DNA of 64,000 bases from Leptodontidium sp. MPI-SDFR-AT-0119 (taxonomy: Eukaryota; Ascomycota; Leotiomycetes; Helotiales; Leptodontidiaceae): the NCBI GenBank assembly GCA_020726505.1, contig JAHLEZ010000017.1, positions 1,550,001 through 1,614,000 on the forward strand, written 5' to 3'. Below are positions 35,065-46,323 of the stretch, piece after piece. Both the position numbers and the translations under genes were made by a program. Position 1 is the first letter of the stretch. Each line of letters opens with the position of its first letter. The notes under the pieces are model-generated. The model did not search any database. It had not been told where the DNA came from and saw only the letters and a list, made by a program, of their open reading frames with translations.

Positions 35065-38000
35065 AATTGGAATATTGTAAGCGAACGTAAGTAGGAGAAG
35101 AGAAGCACAACTAAACATCCTTAATAATAGCTCGACGTAAGATTTTGAGCTGATGATAATTACAGAACCTAATATTATGGACATAGATAGCGAGCCAGTA
35201 GTGTATTAACACGCTCACTAGACTATTACTAGACCGTCACTGACTCGGGACGACTCGGTTATCTACTTATTTAGATCTCTCACTTACGTTAATAAGAAAA
35301 CAGAATTTAGACAAGTCCCTATCCTATCCCTAGATATCGTAGTAGTACTCCTACGAACTGCTACGCAAAGGATCCTAGTAGTCTTAGTATATGTTCCTAG
35401 AGACGTATCGGCGTCGTATAAATAAAATGCTAGTAATTTAACTTATAGATTACGCTTAATTATATTAGTGTGGGAAGAGGCAAAAGAAAAGTGGGGTGTA
35501 GACGTGTAGTTATTTATAGGAGGAGATTTTAATAGACACGACTAACTATAGGGAGGTGACTCGGTCGCCTTGTCCTGTCGCTAGGGGGAAGGCACCCTGA
35601 TCCTGGAGTAGATGGGCGACCTCGGTATAAATAGTATGTTACTAAGGGGGACTAAGACATTTAAAGCCGGCCCGGATGAGACGACAATCGATCTGGCGCT
35701 AGTATTAAACGGACTATTCTATAAGCTACTTAAATGCTAGATTTATAATATCGAGTATAGTTCAGTTCAGACCACTGCGCTATTACGTCGACATTCAGTG
35801 ATTACAGAAGAGGAAATATAGAGCCGCCGAAGCTCAACTTCTGGAAAACAAACTAGGAGGCGGTCCGTAAGGATTTAGAGGAGTATACGGATTATACCCT
35901 AACTATTAACACTATCGAAGATCTAGAGTACTAGACTAATATAATTATTCGCTATGTATACGAAGTAGCTGTTAGATATACCCCTAAGACCCGGCCGTTT
36001 TTATATATAAAGGCGTGGTGAGATAAAGAGTTGTTTATATTACAGTACGAGTATACTACTCTCTATAATAGATACACAAACTTTAATCGAAGTGGGGACT
36101 ACTAGCCTCATATAGAAGCCTAAGTCAAAACAGCGAGACGTAGATTCTATAACGCTATTCGAGACAAAAAGAGACACTACTAATAGACTTTTTTTAAAGG
36201 ATTCTAATAATATTTAGAAGGCGGCAAGGTATCTCAAGCCTACGGAATCGGCATTTAGTGTTATCTCGCTACTTATTAATAATAGAGGCGAGGTAGAGGA
36301 AGATACGGAAAAGGCAGCGGTGTTATTAAATACCTTTTTCCCTCTAACGCCCCGAATTAGACTAAACACGACCTTAAGGCAGGCGGCAACCACGCCTATC
36401 GAGGAAAACTTAGACCTTACAGTTAAGGAGGTCGGGTATATAGTTTAACGCGTTAAGCCATAAAAGGCACCTGGAGTGGACGGACTGCCTAATATAATAT
36501 AAAAGGAGGTCTAGTTAGTGCTCCGGAAGTGGATCGTTGCTATATTTAATATATTAGTTAAGCTAAGAGCGATACTAATATTATTTAGAATTACACGTAT
36601 ATTACCTTTACGAAAACCTAACAAGCCTAATTATACCGTACTAAAGGTATATCGACTGATCTCATTGTTGTGTACTCTCGGAAAGATCTTGGAGCTAGTC
36701 GTTACTAGGCGGCTATTATACTAGGCAAAAACTCGAGGTCTCCTCTTAGTTAATTAGTTTAGGGCTAAGCTAGTACATTCGTACGAGTAACCGCTCGTAG
36801 TACTTGTGGAAAAGATTAAAAAAGCTTAAAGTAAGGGGAAAATACTTTCCCTTATTAGTTTTGACGTTAAGGGAGCTTATAATAAGGTATTATATGAAGT
36901 CATAGTAAATAAGTTAACGAGGAAAGGAATCCTAGTAAACGTAATATAATAAGTGAAATCTTTTTACTTAGAGAGGAGAGCTATTATAGTAGTGAATAAA
37001 GTTAAAACGGAAGTAGTAGATATCACCTTCTTAGGTCTCCCGCAAGGGTCTCCGCTCTCCCTTATACTATATATCTTCTTTAATACCGACTTAGTTAAAG
37101 AAACAGTAAATAACTAGAAAGGAGCGATAGGGTTCGTGGACGATTACACTAAGTAGGTAGTTAACGAGAGCGTCGAAGACAATATAGAGATCCTTTAAAA
37201 TGAGGTAATCCCGAGAGCCCTTAAATAGGCGAGGGGTAGTAAAGTAATATTCGAGGGAGATAAGACGACGCTAATATATTTTACACTAACCTGGAGCTTC
37301 AAAAAGATTGTACGACTAGTGCAGGCCTTACGAATTAGAGACGCGGCGGTAGCCCTATTAGAATCAGCGAAGCTATTAGGGGTTGTCTTTAATAGTGCGC
37401 TCACTTTCAAAGAATATGTGGCTAAAGTAGCCAAACGGGGTTAGCGGAGCGCCCGGGCGCTGTCACGGCTATAGGGCATTAGACTAGTTACGGCACGACT
37501 ATTATATACTACTACAGTTACTCCTAGGACTAATTATATAGTAGTAATATAATTCTCGCCTTACTTAAGTAAAGCCATCTTAACGTAAATATAGCGCCTA
37601 TTTGCACTAATATAGCGACTTAGTACTAGGGCGATCACGAATTGCTTTTGTACGGTTTTAGAGGAGGTGGCAAGCTTAGAGGCGTACGTCCCTTTAACGG
37701 CGCTTCGACTAAGAGGAAAAGTTACTTGATTCTAGATAAAGGCGCACACACTTCCGAGAGTCAACTTAATGTGGGAGTTTCTACGTAAAGCCGTGCGGGC
37801 TAAGCCTGGTAGCTTGTATAAGTCCCTAATTATACATATGGCTTTGGCTATACTAATGCCTATAAGAGACATAGAGACGATTAACGCCTTTACGGTTCTT
37901 TTATAGGAACTATTACTAGAACGAATGGTTGACATCACGCGGGATAGGGAGGAAGCCGTAGAGAAATGCCTTAATCTATAGGAGACAGAAGTATAAATAT

Positions 38001-38780
38001 TTACTAATAGATTAATGAAAAAAGGCAAGGTCGGTTATAGTGTAATAATATAAGTGAATAATGCTATAAGAACCCACGTACAGCGCATAATCGGTACAGA
38101 TAATAGAGTAGATGTGTATATAGTAGAGTTAAGGGCTATTATAGAGGTAGTAGACTAGGCGAATGTGATACTTAATAATGTCACGGAGTCGCGAAGAGTT
38201 ACTATTTACTTAGACAATATATTAACTCTCCAAGCCATCGCCAAGCCAAGACACTAAAGCGGCCAGGTATTCATTCGACACATTACTAGAACCGTATAGA
38301 ATCGGGAAAGAAGTGGGAAATACATCCGGCTAGCGTGGATCCTAAGCCACGCGGGGGTTCTAAGTAACGAGGCGGCTAATAAGCTAGCGGCTACAACCAC
38401 AAGTCCCGAGAGCTAAGTTACGACTTTACTATAGTTCTAAGGTAAGTTCAGGTCGGTTATAATAGGGAGGGTTAACCGGGCTTAATAGATCGCGAGACTA
38501 ATCAGTAAATAGACTACAGGCAGACACCTCAAAATAGTCGACGCAACATTGCCGGGAAAGTATGTCAGGCTCCTTTACGACACACTCTCAAGAGCGGAAT
38601 CTCAAGTACTATCACAATTACGTACTAGACACTCTAAACTTCGAAGCTTCCTAGCGAGGATTAGAGTAGCGGAGACTAATTAATGTGCATGTAATCAGGG
38701 GAGGGAAGATACCCGACATTTCCTCTTTTATTATTAACGATATTAACACTTGTAGGGAGATATAATCACGGAAGGGAAGG
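35065..38780 (+). pseudogene. LINE ORF2 (endonuclease, reverse transcriptase, RNase H)
   Basis: An APE-type endonuclease is marked by GGDFNRHD at 35519-35542 and TTIDLALV near 35685. The reverse transcriptase has RLISLLCTLGKILE (about 36650), SFDVKGAYNKV (about 36860), GLPQGSPLS at 37034-37060 and the active site GFVDD at 37130-37144. An RNase H domain follows at about 38030-38420 (VELRAIIEVV, SHAGVLSNEAANKLA). The end carries a CACNQGREDTRHFLF zinc-type motif near 38690. The enzyme nicks DNA and copies element RNA at the nick. Catalytic Asp residues survive, but the frame has dozens of RIP-like stops. Confidence 0.85.
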
Positions 38781-39155
38781 GACGTTATAGTGATCTGTTA
38801 TATATAATAAGAGGGAGATCTTCTCTCCTAAATCTTAATAGGTCGAGCCTTAATAAGTTAATTGAAAAGTGGAAACCAAACTTAATATTAGTTAGAACGG
38901 TAATCAAATTTGCGTTAAAGATAGAGAGGCTAAGCCTACATTCTCAGCTAACATTACTTACACAAAACTCCTAGAGGTTTAGGACATAAGGATCGAACAG
39001 AGTAGAGGACGTCCGACACGAGTTAGGGGCTGTTAAATGAATCTTAGATCCCGTGATAGAAGATTATATAATTAGTTCAGTTTAGCTAAGAGTGGGGCTA
39101 CATAGGGCCAGCGGCCCTGAACAGCCAACCGGAAATCATCATCATCATCATCATT

Positions 39156-39168
39156 ATCAATCCCTGAC
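39156..39168. repeat. LINE target-site duplication, 3' copy
   Basis: ATCAATCCCTGAC, identical to 33467-33479. It is followed by a 12-bp palindrome, GCATGCGCATGC, at 39184-39195. Confidence 0.9.
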
Positions 39169-39375
39169 CCAGTTCCGAATCTGGCATGCGCATGCGCCCC
39201 GGATTGTAGGCTAATGCAGCCGCCTCGCAGCCTCGAATATTTCATCCTTCCTTCTTTCCCTCTCGCGCCTTTGCATCATCTAGATACTCGAGGAAAGGTT
39301 GGATCTCATCTTCAAAATTCTAAATCTAATCTTAACACTCTATCCCTCATCGCGACACGTTGTCAGCAAAGCGAA

Positions 39376-42300
39376 ATGGCATCTAAATGGGAGCCTCACA
39401 GAGACAGAATCAAGACGCTTTACCTTGACCAAAAGAAAACCTTGTAGAAAGTTGTAGAGATCGTTAGAAACGAAACCGGTTTCGAAGCGAGGTAAGTGAT
39501 TATGTTTTCAATCTTGCAAACTAGAATTCTAGGACAGCTATTTTGAGTAGGGCTAATGCGCCGACAGCAAGACGGAATACGAGCGACAGTTAAGCAAATG
39601 GGGGTTAAAGAAGAATAGAAGGGAAAGTCAGATAAAAGTTTTAAAGCTCAAACTCGAAACCAGGCAACAGCAGCAGAAGCAGAGTGATGTGTACATCGAC
39701 GGTGTATTAGTACCCCGGGACGAGATCTAGCGGAAGGCAGCTCGTTGCTTCGTCAGTACTTCAGAGCGACTTTCGCGTAAGTTTATATCTATTAAGATAT
39801 AAGGAGCGTGCTTAACTTTATCTAGTTACGAGACATAGAACGCCGGAAGGGGTGGTCGTTCTCACCCCGACAAATAATAGATACATAAGCGCGGTCAGGA
39901 CGAGAGAACTGCCTTAGATTTTTTTCAATAGGCAACTTGGCCAAATTAGTAGGCGAAGTCTATTTGCCTTTTCCTCTGTCGCGGCTAATGTTTTATAAGG
40001 AATCTGAACATAATGATCAACATGCCAGAGGAGATGCTCAGAGGACTAGTACCTGCGTTATGTCTTAATAGAGATCTAGTTCATAGAGATTCCTCGACTA
40101 TAATAGAACAGAATTTCGATTATTTGTGCGCTACGATACTAGTAGAGCAAGAGGGAGAAGTATAACAGGATAGCAATATTACTAAATATCTCTGGCAAAT
40201 CGTCAGCGACAATTTTCACAGTAACACAGTGGAATTCCTCAAGCTTATAGTCTATTACTTGTTAAACAAGCTCTTCGAACCCTCCGAAGACGACAAGTCT
40301 CGTCAATTTATCTGCGACGAAATTCTCAAATAGTTCCAAATAGGGGATAACTACTTAGTTCTGAAGCGTATACTATCAAACAGAATACCGACAATTGATG
40401 CTTTTGTAGAGGGAATTTTTGAAAGTGCACTTCAAGCTCAAGACCGAGGCATATCGAGGATTTTTCTCGAGTCAGGGATGAATCCGAATATCAAGTTTAC
40501 CAGGGGGGGTTGGAGAGATAAGCGGACAGCACTTCAGCTTGTGATCCACACTGGAAATCTCGATATGGCCGAGCTGCTACTCGACTTCGGAGCAGACTTA
40601 TATGCCGTCGCTATATCCGGGGGTGGGGAATGTAGACAAGGCCCACTTCAAATTGCGTGTTAAAAAGGGGAGGTCGGGATTACCATGTTACTTATAACTA
40701 AAGGAGCAGTAGTAAATATAGTTCGGGAATTCGACAAGTCGGCGCTTCAAAATGCCGCACAGGCAGGGAATCTTGAGATAGCAACTTTGCTCTTAGAGAA
40801 TAGAGCAGATGTGAATTTTCAAACTGGAAGGTTAGGATATACACTGAAGTGCGCTATCCGGATAAGAGCGACAGAGGTTGCCGAACTGCTCTTGGAACGG
40901 GGTGCTAATGTAAACAGCGCTGCCACTTACCTTAGTAATACGCTATTGCAAGCGGCGGTTATAGTTGAAGATAACACTATGATCGAACGTCTATTACAGC
41001 TTGGGGCGGATGTCAATTCGCTTGCTGCTGAGTATAGAGGGAGAACTGCGTTGCATTTGGCTACTGAAAAGGGAATTTTTGGTCTGTGTCAAAATTTGCT
41101 GGAGGCTAGTGCCTATGTTAATGTTAATCCGACAACGACCCTAAAATATAATCGTCCGAAAACAACAGCACTTGCGGCTACAGTGTCCTCCAAAAACTAT
41201 TAACTTGTTGAGCTCTTATTGAAGCACGGGGCTGATGTCAATGACCGCCGAGGTAAGCTCACCGCACTTGAGACAGCGACAGAGCTTAATGACATTCGAA
41301 TGGTTCAAATGCTCCTTAAGGCAAAGGTAAATTAAGATCACTCAATCTCGATTGCTACAAGACTAAAAAGTCCCGAACTCATTTTGGCGCTTTTGGATGC
41401 CGGTGCAGATATTAACAAGGCGGACGAAAGGCGGCCAGAAGAGAGGACCGGGTGCTGCAGTGCTCTATATTCAGCGGTCTGTACGAATGATGTAACTTTT
41501 GTCGAATTCCTACTGAGCATGGGTGCACAACCTGATGGGGGTTTAAGCCCAGACAAAAGCTTTGACAAAACACCTTTAGTAGCGGCGACTCAACTCGCGA
41601 ATGTTCGGATTATAGAGCTACTCCTCAACGTAGGCGCAAATTTAAACCTTACGCTAACGACCGATTACTTGGACTCAAACAGGATATCTACGAATCTAAA
41701 TGCTCTACAAACTGCCGCCCTGATGGGAAACTTAGAACTAGTACAATATTTACTCCACGCAAGTGCAAAATTAAATTAGCCTACAGCAAATTCACATAGG
41801 CGCACGGCTCTACAAGCTGCCGTAGAGTCCGGATCTATAGACCTCACGTAATTCCTTATTAGCAAAGGAGCTGATGTAAACAGCCCAGTAGCGAAGGATA
41901 CAGGACTGACCGCATTACAAGCAGCTACTTCCCGAAGGGATATTAGCCTAGTGCGATTTCTATTAGATGTAGGTGCCAATGCTAACGACTCTCCGTCGCC
42001 GCTTAGATATAGTGGGTTTACGGCACTGCAAATTGCGGCAGAAAACGGAGAGATTGATATAATTAAGATTTTATAAGATAATGGAGGGGATGTGAATTCG
42101 CCGGCAAGTCCGTTTCTTGGCCGGACTGCCCTTCAAGCTGCCGCGGAAGGCGGCTACTACTATGTAGTAGAGCTTCTCCTTGGAAGAGGGGCGGATGTCA
42201 ACGCCCTAGCTTGTTAAGAACACGGGTATACTACACTTCAAGCCGCAGCCTCACAAGGGTACCTACGCATTGTAAAGCTTCTTCTAAATACAGGAGCTGA

Positions 42301-42502
42301 TGTAGAAGCACTTAGATCGACGGCGTATGGCTCTACCGCCCTTAAGTTAGCTACACAATGTAGTCGCATAAATATGCTGAAATTACTTGTAACTGCCGGG
42401 GCGAACATTACGGGCAACGGACGGACTCAATTCGAGAGAGCATTGAAACTTGCAACCGAAGGCGAGTATGACGTAGCCGCAAAGTTTCTCAAATATCATT
42501 AG
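39376..42502 (+). pseudogene. Clr5-domain ankyrin-repeat protein pseudogene
   Basis: ATG at 39376 begins MASKWEPHRDRIKTLYLDQK, a Clr5 domain start. Two good introns follow: 39492-39567 (GTAAGT, branch GCTAAT, CAG) and 39777-39825 (GTAAGT, CTAG). Between them is KTEYERQLSKWGLKKN, the typical second half of Clr5. After an acidic linker come at least twelve ankyrin repeats from about 40380 to 42490 (for example ALQNAAQAGNLEIATLLLEN, ALHLATEKGIFGL, TALQAATSRRDISLVRFLLD). The natural stop is TAG at 42500. Roughly ten internal stops, mainly CAG or CAA to TAG or TAA, break it while ankyrin consensus is well kept. Such proteins are common, variable accessory genes in fungi, and their roles are mostly unknown. 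The LINE sits about 200 bp upstream. Confidence 0.85.
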
Positions 42503-43490
42503 ATATTTTGATTCTAGTATAGAAGGAATTATTGGCGATCTTTACCACTTAAACTACGTAAAGGCCTTCATTGTCTACACCTTCTTTTCTAAGGTCATCT
42601 ACCCCTCCTCGGCGTCCTTTTCTTGTCGAAGCACCCCTTCTTATAGTAGACAGAGTAGGCCTTAGTTCGCGCAGTTATTCGTTACTCTCCGATCTGAAAC
42701 CTAACCTCCTCTCATCTTCCTATCTTAGAAATATGTCGCTGTCTCGGCAAATTAAGTCTTAATCACAAGACTAATTGTTCTAAAGGGGCACGCGGCGGAA
42801 TCAGTGCGCGGATCTAGGATTCCTCTTCTCTAACTAATCCAAATCTTATTAAAAAAATCTCGTTAGAATCGTTATACTTAGAGTTATTAAAATCACTAAT
42901 TTTTATAAGTTTATATAAATTAGGGCTTAGAATACACGCGCTTAAAAAAAAGTACGGGAATGCGGGCAAGGGGACAAAATTAGTACGTAGCGAGCCTTAG
43001 TACCCCACGAAAGAATCGTTAAAAATCAACGCTATACTAGCGTATTTTAAAAAAGTATATTTTATATAGAATTAAATTAGAATTCCGGGGATATATTCCG
43101 TTTTATAATTACTTACGATTTAGTCGATTTAAATTAATACGGAAGATTAAGTAAAATTAGAAAACGGCGCTAACCTGAATTTAGTAATTCTTAAAAATTA
43201 TCCGAATTATATAATATTTTTAGCGATCGAATCAGCGAATTTAGTGCCTACTCCTTATAATCGAATCAATCCGACTCGCATTGATTCAGCTCGGTTCTTA
43301 TTGGCTCCTCTACCGAGCTCAACGACCCCCTCGAGCCCGTGCGTCCCCTTTAATCAATTATGGCGACCGCTTACCGACCTAAGATTCTTAAAAGGGGTTT
43401 CTACTAGTTAGAACATGCCTCTCATTTCGCGAGACGCGTCGTGTTCGTGTTCTATTATCTTATATTAAATTATAATAATTAACTAACTAA
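42503..43490. other. Intergenic region, AT-rich after 42830
   Basis: 42540-42820 has balanced composition and a 63-codon plus-strand open frame at 42571 with no recognisable similarity. The rest is AT-rich without coding signal and leads into helicase copy B. 43230-43400 is less AT-rich and may be its promoter. Confidence 0.4.
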
Positions 43491-44914
43491 ATGTCTACGC
43501 GCCAAAAGCACTAAGCTATAGTTATATATTCCCTTTTTAAGACCCACGATAACCTCCTCGTCTTCGACTCAACTTATGGTGTAATTATCTATAAAATATA
43601 TTAGTATACTCTTATACTACGCGAAATCGGCAGCCACCTTTAAACCTAACATTAAAAAGAAGAAGGCCTAATAACACATCACATCCGAGCTATAAGCGAC
43701 CACTACCTCACTTACCCTTTCTGTCCTCTCGCGTAGATTAAAGACATATTAATATCTCCTGATATAATAGCGGTTCTATTTCTCCGCCTTTACTAGAATG
43801 GATTCTATTATAGACTTTGCCTATCTACAAAACCTTACGTCTGCTTGTTAGATAGAGCCTTGACTGATTATCTTAAAAAAGCACACTAATGGTCTCGCCC
43901 CCCGAGGTGCCTAGTCCGCGGCTAAGCAAAAAAAATTTAGCCTTTAAACCGTTGTAACTTTCTTAATTACTTATTAGACCTTCTTTTGACGGAACTTGTT
44001 TATCTACTACTTTCTAGTGCAATAACTAGTCGCTACTAATATCTAATCCCAAGCGTAATAGGGACATTTAAGTGTGGGTATTTAGGCCCTTTTAATCCCT
44101 TAGTAGATCGAGCTATAGCTGGATTAAAAACTGGTAGCGTTAGACTTTACTACTTTAAGCCGCTTAGGTTAACAACACTTTAGTTAAATCTCTCTATAGT
44201 TGGATACTACTTAGTGGACTCGTTACTTGTAAGGACATGATCTTTTATAGGCCGCACAGCTAATCGAGATTCCAAGCACCACAAACGTTCGGCAAGCGGC
44301 TTTAAGTGGGCAAGATGGCGAGTCGGAACACTACCTACTCTTGCTCCTCGAATCCTTCGACCGCGTGATTGAGTAAGCACGCAATTCTCTACTCGAAGAT
44401 ATGGTTAATGTCTTTGATTAACACCGAGTTAATAGCTTTATCCCCCGCCGCAGCTTAAGCCGACTACTCTGGCACAAACTCAAAGAGCCGACATATCGCA
44501 CGTATAAGAAGGTCTGGAAGCAACTACTGTGCTTCCTTTATAGGCTAGTTTAGTAGAAGTAGACACTAGTGCTATATTGCCGTCTGATATCTACTTAATT
44601 AACTGCCCTCGAGGCTGTCCTCCGAGTAGCTACTAGTCTAGCTCAGTAGCAAGAATCTGCCGAATCTAAGGATATAGATCCTAAGTGGCACCAAGAGATT
44701 AATCGAGCTTGCCTACTATTATACATTATTCTACTTGATCACCCGCTTCACGGTAACATTTACGATAGTATAGTAGTTAGATTTCTTGTTGTTCTCGGCA
44801 TTAATTCTTAAGGTTCTTATTACGAGGCCACAATATACACCCCTTCGCTTTCGGCTTTTATAAAGCTCTTATAGCTGTTAGTTGCCTAACGTGTAATACT
44901 AGCTACTAATAAGG
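43491..44914 (+). pseudogene. TLH: Telomere-linked RecQ helicase pseudogene, copy B, 5' part
   Basis: ATG at 43491 precedes NLLVFDSTYGVIIYKIY and IGSHL, an OrsD/DUF3505-like zinc region with Cys changed to Tyr. From about 44300 it aligns with copy A (28780-29400): LLLESFDRVIE, then TYRTYKKVWKQLL matches TYTTYKKVWK in copy A. The two copies have clearly diverged, so this is another family member rather than a fresh duplicate. The gene is interrupted at 44914 by the copia element and resumes at 54258. Frame changes and many stops are present before 44300. Confidence 0.7.
44910..44914. repeat. Copia target-site duplication, left
   Basis: TAAGG, matching 54253-54257. Five base pairs is the usual size for copia integrases. 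Confidence 0.85.
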
Positions 44915-45099
44915 TGTGGTGCAGAAGTGGAGTAGAGCCTTGCGATTAACGTAGGGAGAATTGAAGTGGTTGATTGTTCTCTAGAATATATAAGGAAATC
45001 AGGGGAACACGTTATTCTCCTGAAAGCAGTATAACGTGGCAGAAACCATATCTAGCGTAGCGCGTAGCTAACCGAGCATCAGCCCGTGCCTGTACGACA
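44915..45099 (-). repeat. Copia 3' LTR (left)
   Basis: 185 bp, TGTGGTGCAG to TGTACGACA. By my alignment it differs from the right LTR at ten sites, all transitions, and has no indels. Confidence 0.92.
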
Positions 45100-45109
45100 C
45101 ACCCCCCAG
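45100..45109 (-). promoter_or_regulatory. Copia polypurine tract
   Basis: On the minus strand CTGGGGGGTG directly precedes the 3' LTR, the standard site for the plus-strand primer. Confidence 0.6.
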
Positions 45110-45378
45110 CCAAGTGACAGTAGTAAGCCACTAGTATTGTGGTTGGCTGCGCTAAGCGAGAGCAAATACTAAACTGAATACTTAGGCCACAACTATTCCT
45201 GTACCACTAAGTTAGGCAAATAACCCTCCTATTTGAAGTGGCGCAGCCCCCACTTGATTCTTAGTCTTATAACCTCTCCACAACACATATAGATCGACCT
45301 TTCGATCTACTAATCAATCAACTAACTAAACAAACAATTAATCAATCGATTAACCAATTAATTACTCCCATTTTTAAA

Positions 45379-46203
45379 ATAGGTGTCTCTAATCGATCTA
45401 CTAAGGCCGTTAAGGCTAAGCGTGTTACTGCCGCTATAAGTTATTAAGTTGAAGTTTATTAATCATTAATTATTAATTTAAAGAATTTGCCGATCTAAGT
45501 GTAACTTACTAATTATAATAAGCTAAAGCCAAGAAGAAGACCGCCTCTAAGAAGGCTACTAAGGCTGTTAAGGCTACTCCCGCGGCTACTCCTCGTGCTG
45601 CCCGTGCCCCTCGTGTTAAGGGAGCTGAGCGTGCGGTTGTTTGCTTAGGTTGTATTAATAGCGCCCTTTAAACCAAAAGCACCGGCGAGTGCTTCGATGT
45701 CGTTAGTCGGGGTGCTCGCTGTTTCGCCTACTCGTCAGGCCACTTATATAAGGCTACTCCCTCCGCTGCCTAGGCCCCCTTCCTCCTCTATCGCACTACG
45801 CTCTTAAATAACGCGGGTAATAAGGTAAATTCCCTTAGTTGTTCCTTTTTTAGCGTGTAATTACTGATTTCCCTAGGAGCTTAAGCGGTTGAGAGCTCCA
45901 GTTTTTGCGGCCCTTAAAGGTCAAGTTGTTACTAGTGGAGCTGCTAGTGGAGCTAGTCGTGCTTTAGGTGCAGCCACGGCTGCTCTCTACGTTAAGACCT
46001 CTTCAGAGTCAGAGGGTGGTGAGGAGACTCCTCGGGGAGCAACTCTGGCTTCTCTTACTATTCCTGTGGCTGCTGCTCCTGCTGTAGCTGTAAGTGGAGC
46101 TGGTGGAGCTGCTGTTGTAGCCGCTGGCATTAGTGCTAGTCTTGTTGCTTTCTGGGCCCTGATGACTAATAAGCCTCCTAGAGTTACTCTTACACTAGAG
46201 TAA
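45379..46203 (+). pseudogene. Captured gene antisense to copia pol (Cys-cluster, Ala-rich protein)
   Basis: I do not recognise a named family. The probable start is ATA at 45379 (from ATG), giving GVSNRSTKAVKAKRVTAA. A disrupted intron follows (ATAAGT where GTAAGT is expected, near 45440). Then come a Lys/Ala/Pro-rich tract, a Cys cluster (VVCLGCINSAL, TGECFDVVSRGARCF, SGHL) in the manner of a small zinc module, and a clean intron at 45826-45877 (GTAAAT to CCCTAG). The last exon, open from 45878 to 46203, is rich in Ala, Gly, Ser and Val (ELKRLRAPVFAALKGQVV). Only two or three stops are present, far fewer than in pol. It runs opposite to pol, between the end of RNase H and the 3' LTR. It looks like host or passenger sequence carried by the element. 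Confidence 0.55.
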
Positions 46204-46307
46204 GAAGCTCAAGCTACTCGGGTTGAGGAGCTTGTTAGGGTGATTGCTAGTGCGTTAAGTGACTTGGTTCGGGAGGTTTTGGGCCTTCTAATTACATAGG
46301 TTACTCG

Positions 46308-46323
46308 TTTTTTTTTTTTTTTT
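46308..46323 (+). repeat. 16-bp poly-T
   Basis: Sixteen T residues lie about 100 bp past the captured gene. On the minus strand it would be a poly-A run, which could be the trace of a processed transcript or simply a low-complexity tract. Confidence 0.8.

Larger units (their letters stand above)
33480..39155 (+). mobile_element. Full-length Tad-like LINE, decayed
   Basis: This non-LTR retrotransposon of 5,676 bp lies between perfect 13-bp target duplications. It has a gag-like ORF1, an ORF2 with endonuclease, reverse transcriptase and RNase H, and a short (CAT)n tail at about 39137-39155. The RNase H and domain order fit the Tad group of fungi. Both ends are present, so the copy was complete on arrival and decayed afterwards. 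Confidence 0.88.
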
